From JAZGBC01 sp036444495 (GTDB lineage Bacteria; Pseudomonadota; Alphaproteobacteria; Kiloniellales; J153), in the NCBI GenBank assembly GCA_036444495.1, contig JAZGBC010000059.1, positions 1 through 48,212 on the forward strand: DNA of 48,212 nucleotides, given 5' to 3'. Position numbers and translations under genes: made by a program. This document shows positions 43,334 to 48,212 of the stretch, in pieces. The first letter of the stretch is position 1. Each line of letters opens with the position of its first letter. The notes beneath the pieces are model-generated. The model was not told the DNA's origin. It saw nothing but the letters and a program-made list of their open reading frames with translations, and did no database searches.

Positions 43334-44545
43334 ATGACACTGCTTGCTGGAAAACGCATCCTGCTGGTCGTCTCCGGCGGGATCGCGGCGTACAAGACGC
43401 TGGACCTGATCCGCCGCCTGCGCGAGCGGGGGGCCGGCGTGCGCTGTGTCCTGACCAAGGGGGGCGCGGAGTTCGTGACCGCCCTGTCGCTGGCCGCGCT
43501 CAGCGAGGAGAAGGTCTATTCCGACCTCTTTTCGCTCACCGACGAGGCCGAGATGGGCCATATCCGCCTGTCGCGCGAGGCGGATCTCGTCGTGATCGCC
43601 CCGGCCAGCGCCGATATCCTGGCCAAGATGGCCGGCGGCCGGGCCGACGACCTGGCTTCCACCCTGCTGCTCGCCACCGACAAGCGGGTGCTCGCCGCGC
43701 CCGCCATGAACGTCCGCATGTGGGAGCATCCGGCCACCCAAGCCAATTTGGCGCTGCTCATCGAGCGCGGCCTGCTCACCGTCGGCCCCAACGAGGGCGA
43801 CATGGCCTGCGGCGAATACGGCATGGGCCGCATGGCCGAGCCGGACGAGATCCTGGCCGCGATCGAGGGCTTTTTCGGCGGAGACGCGCGCCTTTCCGGG
43901 CGGCGGGCGCTGGTAACCAGCGGACCCACCTACGAGGCGATCGACCCGGTACGCTACCTCGCCAACCGCTCCTCGGGCCGCCAGGGGCACGCCATCGCCA
44001 CGGCGCTCTCGCGCCTGGGGGCCGAGACCCTGCTGGTGACCGGCCCGACCCGGCTCGCGGACCCGGCGGGCGTGCAGGTGGTGCATATCGAATCTGCCGA
44101 GGAAATGCTCACCGCCTGCCAGGAGGCCCTGCCCGTGGACGTGGCGGTCTGCGCGGCCGCGGTCGCAGACTGGCGCGTCAAGCAGGCGAGCGGGCAGAAG
44201 CTCAAGAAGAACGGCGGCGGCCCGCCGGAGCTGGCGCTCACCGTCAACCCGGACATCCTGGCCTGCCTATCGGCCGCCGGAAACCTGCGGCCGCGGCTGG
44301 TCGTGGGCTTCGCCGCCGAGACCGAAAAGGTCGTGGAAAACGCCAAGGCGAAGCTCAAAGCCAAGGGCTGCGACTGGATCCTGGCCAACGACGTCTCGGC
44401 GGAGAGCGGCACCTTCGGCGGCGCGCAGAACACGATCCACCTGGTCGAAGCCGGCGGCGTCGAGCCCTGGCCGCGCATGGCCAAGGAGGAGGTCGCCGAA
44501 CGCCTGGCCGCGCGCATCGCCGATCACCTGCCTGATGCGGCATGA
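43334..44545 (+). CDS. coaBC: bifunctional phosphopantothenoylcysteine decarboxylase / phosphopantothenate--cysteine ligase
   Basis: Makes 4'-phosphopantetheine for coenzyme A. The length of 403 residues is standard. The N-terminal flavin-dependent CoaC half (about 1-180) has VSGGIAAYKTLDLIRRL, MGHIRLSREADLVVIAPASADILAKMAGG (catalytic His), APAMNVRMWEHPATQAN and the Cys loop ACGEYGMGRMAEP. The C-terminal CoaB half has VTSGPTYEAIDPVRYLANRSSGRQGHAIA, VCAAAVADWRV, the KLKK catalytic Lys region and VGFAAETE. Its stop overlaps the dut start by four bases (ATGA). Confidence 0.97.
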   Translation: MTLLAGKRILLVVSGGIAAYKTLDLIRRLRERGAGVRCVLTKGGAEFVTALSLAALSEEKVYSDLFSLTDEAEMGHIRLSREADLVVIAPASADILAKMAGGRADDLASTLLLATDKRVLAAPAMNVRMWEHPATQANLALLIERGLLTVGPNEGDMACGEYGMGRMAEPDEILAAIEGFFGGDARLSGRRALVTSGPTYEAIDPVRYLANRSSGRQGHAIATALSRLGAETLLVTGPTRLADPAGVQVVHIESAEEMLTACQEALPVDVAVCAAAVADWRVKQASGQKLKKNGGGPPELALTVNPDILACLSAAGNLRPRLVVGFAAETEKVVENAKAKLKAKGCDWILANDVSAESGTFGGAQNTIHLVEAGGVEPWPRMAKEEVAERLAARIADHLPDAA

Positions 44546-45021
44546 GCATTCCATGCATTCCCGTCGAGCGCCTGCCCCATGGCCAGGGCCTGCCGCTGCC
44601 CGCCTACGCGACCACTGAGAGCGCTGGCATGGACCTCTTGGCCGCGGTCGAGGCCGAGGTGGTGCTGCGGCCCGGCGAACGGCGCCTGATCCCGACAGGC
44701 ATCGCCATCGCCCTGCCGCCGGGCACCGAGGCCCAGGTGCGCCCGCGCTCGGGACTGGCGCTGAAATACGGGGTCACCGTGCTCAACGCGCCGGGCACCA
44801 TCGATACCGACTACCGCGGCGAGGTCGGAGTCATCCTGATCAACCAGGGGCAGGAGCCCTTTAGCGTGACGCGAGGGGCGCGCATCGCCCAGTTGGTCAT
44901 CGCGCCCTGCCTGCAGGCGGGCTGGCGTCCGGTCGAAACCCTGGAAGACAGCGCGCGCGGGGCCGGCGGCTTCGGCTCCACCGGTACGGAGCAACCGGAC
45001 CCGGCGCTGGAGGAAATCTAG
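44542..45021 (+). CDS. dut: deoxyuridine 5'-triphosphate nucleotidohydrolase (dUTPase)
   Basis: Hydrolyses dUTP to dUMP, keeping uracil out of DNA and supplying thymidylate synthesis. A 159-residue trimeric dUTPase with all five motifs: ESAGMDLLAA, RPRSGLALKYG, GTIDTDYRGE, ARIAQLVI and the C-terminal GAGGFGSTG, which closes over the site. It overlaps coaBC and lies 7 bases before the Rrf2 gene, so it is in the same transcription unit. The coaBC-dut pairing is conserved in many proteobacteria. Confidence 0.97.
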   Translation: MSIPCIPVERLPHGQGLPLPAYATTESAGMDLLAAVEAEVVLRPGERRLIPTGIAIALPPGTEAQVRPRSGLALKYGVTVLNAPGTIDTDYRGEVGVILINQGQEPFSVTRGARIAQLVIAPCLQAGWRPVETLEDSARGAGGFGSTGTEQPDPALEEI

Positions 45022-45028
45022 GGACACC

Positions 45029-45484
45029 ATGCTGCGCCTGTCGAAAAAGCTGCTCTTCGCAATCGAGGCCGTGGTGGACATCGCCTATCACGCCGGGCCG
45101 GGACCTGTGCGCTCGACCGACATCTCGCGGCGTCAGGGCATCCCGCGGCGCTATCTGGAACAGGTGCTCCAGCAGCTCGTTCACAAGAAGATCCTGGCCG
45201 GCCAGCGCGGACCGCGCGGCGGCTACCGCTTGGCGCGCGAGCGCCGCCGCATCACCGTGGGCGAGATCATCCGCGTGGTGCGCGAACTGGAAGGCACGCG
45301 CGATCCGGCCATGGAAAGCGACGGTTCCGAGATCGGCCACAAGGTGGTGCGTCCACTCTGGATCGAGATGCAGCGGGAGATCATGGACCGCTTCGACCAG
45401 ATGACCATCGAGGAGCTTTGCCAGCGGGCGGGCGCGCTCGACATCCCGAGCGAGGCCTCCAAGATCCCCGACTTCAGCATCTAG
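45029..45484 (+). CDS. Rrf2-family transcriptional regulator
   Basis: A 151-residue winged-helix regulator. LLFAIEAVVDIAYHAGPGPVRSTDISRRQGIPRRYLEQVLQQLVHKKILAGQRGPRGGYRLARE is the Rrf2 DNA-binding domain, and ITVGEIIRVVRELEG the wing end. Only one cysteine (Cys131) is present, so it cannot bind an Fe-S cluster as IscR or NsrR do. Like CymR of Gram-positive bacteria, it may instead sense through a partner such as CysK, whose gene starts 7 bases downstream. That link is inference from context. Confidence 0.92.
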   Translation: MLRLSKKLLFAIEAVVDIAYHAGPGPVRSTDISRRQGIPRRYLEQVLQQLVHKKILAGQRGPRGGYRLARERRRITVGEIIRVVRELEGTRDPAMESDGSEIGHKVVRPLWIEMQREIMDRFDQMTIEELCQRAGALDIPSEASKIPDFSI

Positions 45485-45491
45485 AAGAGCC

Positions 45492-46475
45492 ATGGCCGAA
45501 CCGCTGCCCGTCCCCTGCCCCGAAACCTCCGGCGAATTCCGTGGCCATATCTATGGCAGCATCCTGGAGACCATCGGGGCCACGCCGCTGGTGCGCCTGT
45601 CCAAGCTGGCCGCGGCCCACGGGGTAAAGGCCGACATCCTGGGCAAATGCGAGTTCTTCAATCCGCTGTCCTCGGTCAAGGACCGCATCGGCCTCGCCAT
45701 GGTCGAGGCGCTGGAGGCGCAGGGCAAGATCGGGCCCGACAGCGTGATCGTCGAGCCCACCAGCGGCAACACGGGCATCGCGCTGGCCTTCGTCTGCGCC
45801 GCCAAGGGCTACCGGCTGATTCTCACCATGCCCGACACCATGTCGGTCGAGCGGCGCAAGATGCTGCGCCTCTTGGGCGCCGAGCTGGTGCTGACCGACG
45901 GCGCGGAGGGCATGCGCGGGGCCGTGGCGAGGGCGGAGAAGCTGATCGAGGAGCTGCCCGATGCGGTCATGCCCCAGCAGTTCAACAACCCGGCCAACCC
46001 GGAGATTCACCGCCTGACCACGGCCGAGGAAATCTGGAAGGACACGGACGGCGGGGTCGACGTGGTGATAAGCGGCGTGGGCACGGGCGGCACGCTCACG
46101 GGCGTGGCCTGCGCGCTCAAGGCCTACAAACCCGGGATCAGCATGATCGCGGTGGAGCCGGAGGACAGCCCCGTGCTCTCGGGCGGCGAGCCGGGCCCGC
46201 ACAAAATTCAGGGCATCGGTGCGGGTTTCGTGCCCGAAGTCCTGGACACCAAATGCATCGACGAGGTGCTGCGCATCGGCAACGACACGTCCTTCGCCAT
46301 CGCGCGCGAGGCGGCGAGGCTGGAGGGCCTGCCGGTGGGCATCTCCTCGGGCGCCGCGCTGGCCGCCGCGCTCGAGGTGGGCGCGCGGCCCGGGATGAAG
46401 GGCAAGATGATCGTCACCATCCTGCCGTCCCATTCGGAGCGCTACCTGACTACCGATCTTTTCGAGGGGCTGTAG
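45492..46475 (+). CDS. cysK: cysteine synthase A (O-acetylserine sulfhydrylase)
   Basis: PLP enzyme that makes cysteine from O-acetylserine and sulfide. The product is 327 residues. The PLP Lys is in NPLSSVKDRIGLAM; TSGNTGIALAFV, GVGTGGTLTGVACALK and GISSGAALAAAL bind the phosphate and substrate. IQGIGAGFVP and the MPDTMSVERRKML loop are typical of CysK. The last residues (TTDLFEGL) are like those of cysteine synthase A. It follows the Rrf2 gene by 7 bases and precedes moeB by 12, so the three are probably one unit. Confidence 0.96.
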   Translation: MAEPLPVPCPETSGEFRGHIYGSILETIGATPLVRLSKLAAAHGVKADILGKCEFFNPLSSVKDRIGLAMVEALEAQGKIGPDSVIVEPTSGNTGIALAFVCAAKGYRLILTMPDTMSVERRKMLRLLGAELVLTDGAEGMRGAVARAEKLIEELPDAVMPQQFNNPANPEIHRLTTAEEIWKDTDGGVDVVISGVGTGGTLTGVACALKAYKPGISMIAVEPEDSPVLSGGEPGPHKIQGIGAGFVPEVLDTKCIDEVLRIGNDTSFAIAREAARLEGLPVGISSGAALAAALEVGARPGMKGKMIVTILPSHSERYLTTDLFEGL

Positions 46476-46487
46476 AGGTCCCACGTC

Positions 46488-47327
46488 ATGACCATGGACC
46501 TGAGCGACGAACAGATCGAACGCTATGCCCGGCACCTGGTCCTGCCCGAGGTGGAGGAGGAGGGCCAGGCCAAACTGCTCGGTTCCCGCGTGCTGGTGGT
46601 GGGTGCGGGCGGGCTGGGCTCGCCGCTGCTGCTCTACCTCGCCGCCGCCGGCGTAGGGACGCTCGGCGTGGTGGACGACGACACGGTGGACCTTTCCAAC
46701 CTGCAGCGCCAGGTGGTCCACGACACCTCCAACCTGGGTATGCGTAAGACCGAAAGCGCTGCGCGGCGCCTGGCCGAGATCAACCCGGAGGTGCGCGTCG
46801 TGCCCCATGATCTGCGCCTGACCCGCGCGACGGTCATGGAGCTGATCGCGGGCTATGACCTGGTGGCCGACGGCTCGGACAACTTCCCGACCCGCTATAT
46901 CCTGAACGACGCCTGCTATCTGGCGGGCAAGACGCTTATCTCGGCCGCCATCATGCGCTTCGACGGGCAACTGGCCACCTTCAAGGCGCACACGCGCGCG
47001 GCCGACCGGCCCGAGGCCCACCCCTGCTACCGCTGCATCTTCGGCGACCAGCCCGAGGACCCCAAGCAGTCCTGCGCCGACGTGGGTGTCTTGGGCGCAC
47101 TCGCCGGCACGCTGGGCGCGCTCCAGGCCACCGAGGTCATCAAGGAGTTGCTCGGCATCGGGGAAAGCCTGTCGGGCTCGTTCCTGCTCTACGATTCGCT
47201 CGCCGCCACCTTCCGCAAGATCAAGGTGAGCGCCGATCCGGCCTGCCCGCTCTGCGGCCCCCAGGCCACGATCAAGGACCTGGACTCCGTCTCCTACCGC
47301 GACCGCGAGCCCATCTGCGCCGCGTGA
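46488..47327 (+). CDS. moeB: MoeB/ThiF/HesA-family sulfur-carrier adenylyltransferase
   Basis: An E1-like enzyme that adenylates the C-terminal Gly of a sulfur-carrier protein such as MoaD or ThiS. The length is 279 residues with no rhodanese domain. The ATP loop is VVGAGGLGSPLLLYLAAAGVG, with DDDTVDLSNLQRQVVH and DGSDNFPTRYILND. SCADVGVLG contains the Cys of the family, and two CxxC pairs (CYRC and CPLC) bind zinc. MoeB, ThiF and the cysteine-linked forms cannot be separated by eye. The position after cysK suggests a sulfur role. Confidence 0.93.
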   Translation: MTMDLSDEQIERYARHLVLPEVEEEGQAKLLGSRVLVVGAGGLGSPLLLYLAAAGVGTLGVVDDDTVDLSNLQRQVVHDTSNLGMRKTESAARRLAEINPEVRVVPHDLRLTRATVMELIAGYDLVADGSDNFPTRYILNDACYLAGKTLISAAIMRFDGQLATFKAHTRAADRPEAHPCYRCIFGDQPEDPKQSCADVGVLGALAGTLGALQATEVIKELLGIGESLSGSFLLYDSLAATFRKIKVSADPACPLCGPQATIKDLDSVSYRDREPICAA

Positions 47328-47407
47328 GGCGGGGTGGGACCGGCCTCTTGGCGCGCGGGGCCAATTTCGCTTCAATCAAGCCTGCTCCACCTCAAACGGC
47401 GGGAAAC

Positions 47408-48136
47408 ATGATGCGCTTAATCGCCGCGGCGCTGACGGTCATTGCGGGCTTCATGGGCGATCCGGCGGCCGCCGGCGAGCGGGTCGATCTGGAGTTGGTG
47501 CTGCTCGCCGACGCGTCGCAATCCATCGACGAGGGGGAACTGCGCTTCCAGCGCCAGGGCTACGCCGCCGCCATCACCCACCCGGACGTGCTCGCCGCCA
47601 TTACCCACGGCTACCTGCAGCGCATCGCGGTGACCTATGTGGAGTGGGCCAGCGAGACCGAACAGGACGTGGTGGTGCCCTGGACCGTCATCGACGGCCC
47701 CGATAGCGCCGCCGTCTTCGCCAAGGAATTGCTGGAAAAGCCGCGCCTGGCCTTCGGTCCCAACGCCATCGGCCCGGCGTTGGCCGCCGCCCACGCGCTC
47801 ATCGCGGGCGACGAGGTGGTGGGCACGCGGCGGGTCATCGATTTCTCCGGCGACAGCGCCTGGGAGGGCGGGGGAATCCCGGTCTCCCAGGCCCGGGCCG
47901 CGGCGCTATCCGATGGGATCGTGATCAACGGCCTGGCCATCCTGTGCCGCGACTGCGCGAGCGGCCGGCCGGTCTATTACGACCTGGAAGAGGCCTTCGC
48001 CAGCTTCATCACCGGCGGCCCGGGCAGCTTCGTCATCACCGCCGACGGCAAGACGAGCTTCGCCGAGGCGGTGCGCCGCAAGCTGATCCTTGAGGTGGCC
48101 GAGGGGCGGCGCGCGAGGGGCTATAACGACGGGTGA
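47408..48136 (+). CDS. exported DUF1194 (von Willebrand factor A-like) protein
   Basis: A 242-residue protein. ATG at 47408 is chosen because a signal peptide begins there (MMRLIAAALTVIAGFMGDPAAAGE); the earlier part of the frame reads into non-coding sequence. ERVDLELVLLADASQSIDEGELRFQRQGYAAAI has the D-x-S-x-S metal-site pattern of vWA domains and matches DUF1194. RVIDFSGDSAWEGG and GLAILCRDCASG follow. It is common in alphaproteobacteria, has no known function, and is probably periplasmic. Confidence 0.9.
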   Translation: MMRLIAAALTVIAGFMGDPAAAGERVDLELVLLADASQSIDEGELRFQRQGYAAAITHPDVLAAITHGYLQRIAVTYVEWASETEQDVVVPWTVIDGPDSAAVFAKELLEKPRLAFGPNAIGPALAAAHALIAGDEVVGTRRVIDFSGDSAWEGGGIPVSQARAAALSDGIVINGLAILCRDCASGRPVYYDLEEAFASFITGGPGSFVITADGKTSFAEAVRRKLILEVAEGRRARGYNDG

Positions 48137-48160
48137 GCGGGGCGCACTGCGCTGCCCCAC

Positions 48161-48212
48161 CCTTCGTCCCTCGACAGGCTCGGGATGAGGAAGCTCAGGG
48201 TGAGGTCCTCAT
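48161..48212. repeat. dispersed intergenic repeat at window end (partial)
   Basis: The text CCTCGACAGGCTCGGGATGAGG, followed by a second imperfect copy of its end (CTCGGGATGAGG at 48179-48190 and CTCAGGGTGAGG at 48194-48205), is typical of a short repeat scattered through many alphaproteobacterial genomes. It is cut off by the window edge. Confidence 0.5.

Noticed and set aside
45474..47375. Minus-strand open frame of 633 codons opposite cysK and moeB
   Set aside because: Antisense to conserved genes, and its translation has no recognisable motifs.

Overview
The window is a GC-rich chromosomal segment from an alphaproteobacterium, most likely Rhodospirillales-like. This rests on the alphaproteobacterial ParA-type ATPase MipZ, the gene order dnaA-dnaN-recF-gyrB, the rpsT / enoyl-CoA hydratase / mutM / ubiE / ubiB / coaBC / dut neighbourhood next to it, and a UgpBAEC transporter. 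The species cannot be fixed from sequence reading alone.

Layout. 1-2.4 kb: a tripartite tricarboxylate transporter operon (tctC, tctB, and tctA cut by the window edge), minus strand. 2.7-5.7 kb: the membrane protein YciB, a large secreted protein with a Pro/Ala repeat linker and a Cys-rich C-terminal domain, and a small membrane protein. 5.8-9.5 kb: the ADP-heptose genes gmhA and hldE, divergent from the spermidine genes speD and speE. 9.5-13.3 kb: a PPP-family phosphatase, a PAS protein with a degenerate HD-GYP domain, and a degenerate EAL protein. 13.3-15.9 kb: cobalamin assembly (cobT divergent from cobS and a cobC-like phosphatase). 16.0-18.1 kb: a SYLF lipid-binding protein, a DapA-family aldolase and a small membrane protein. 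18.1-23.2 kb: ugpBAEC plus a GpdQ/CpdA-like phosphodiesterase, probably uptake and cleavage of glycerophosphodiesters. 23.5-29.2 kb: an Ada-like methyltransferase, a YgjP-like metalloprotease, a glyoxalase-fold protein, a TerB-MipZ fusion and a class A penicillin-binding protein. 29.3-36.0 kb: gyrB, recF, dnaN and dnaA. 36.0-36.8 kb: an AT-rich non-coding block that is a candidate origin or dnaA control region. 36.8-48.1 kb: rpsT, an enoyl-CoA hydratase, mutM, ubiE, ubiB, a low-GC toxin-antitoxin pair, coaBC, dut, an Rrf2 regulator, cysK, moeB and a DUF1194 protein.

The most unusual structure is a pair of about 90% identical 268-bp elements with long terminal inverted repeats (39464-39731 and 40527-40794) that bracket ubiE exactly. 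One ends 2 bases before its start codon and the tip of the other supplies its TAG stop. Three base pairs in the terminal stem differ between the copies, with compensating changes on both arms, so pairing has been maintained. A lone copy of one end lies upstream of ugpA, and a 13-bp-arm palindrome with the same tip forms the stop codon of mutM. Other points of interest are the TerB-MipZ fusion, a MutM lacking its fourth zinc-finger cysteine, neighbouring inactive-looking c-di-GMP domain proteins, and a toxin-antitoxin operon with three tandem 9-bp operator-like repeats inserted between ubiB and coaBC.

No rRNA, tRNA, CRISPR array, prophage or complete transposase gene was seen.
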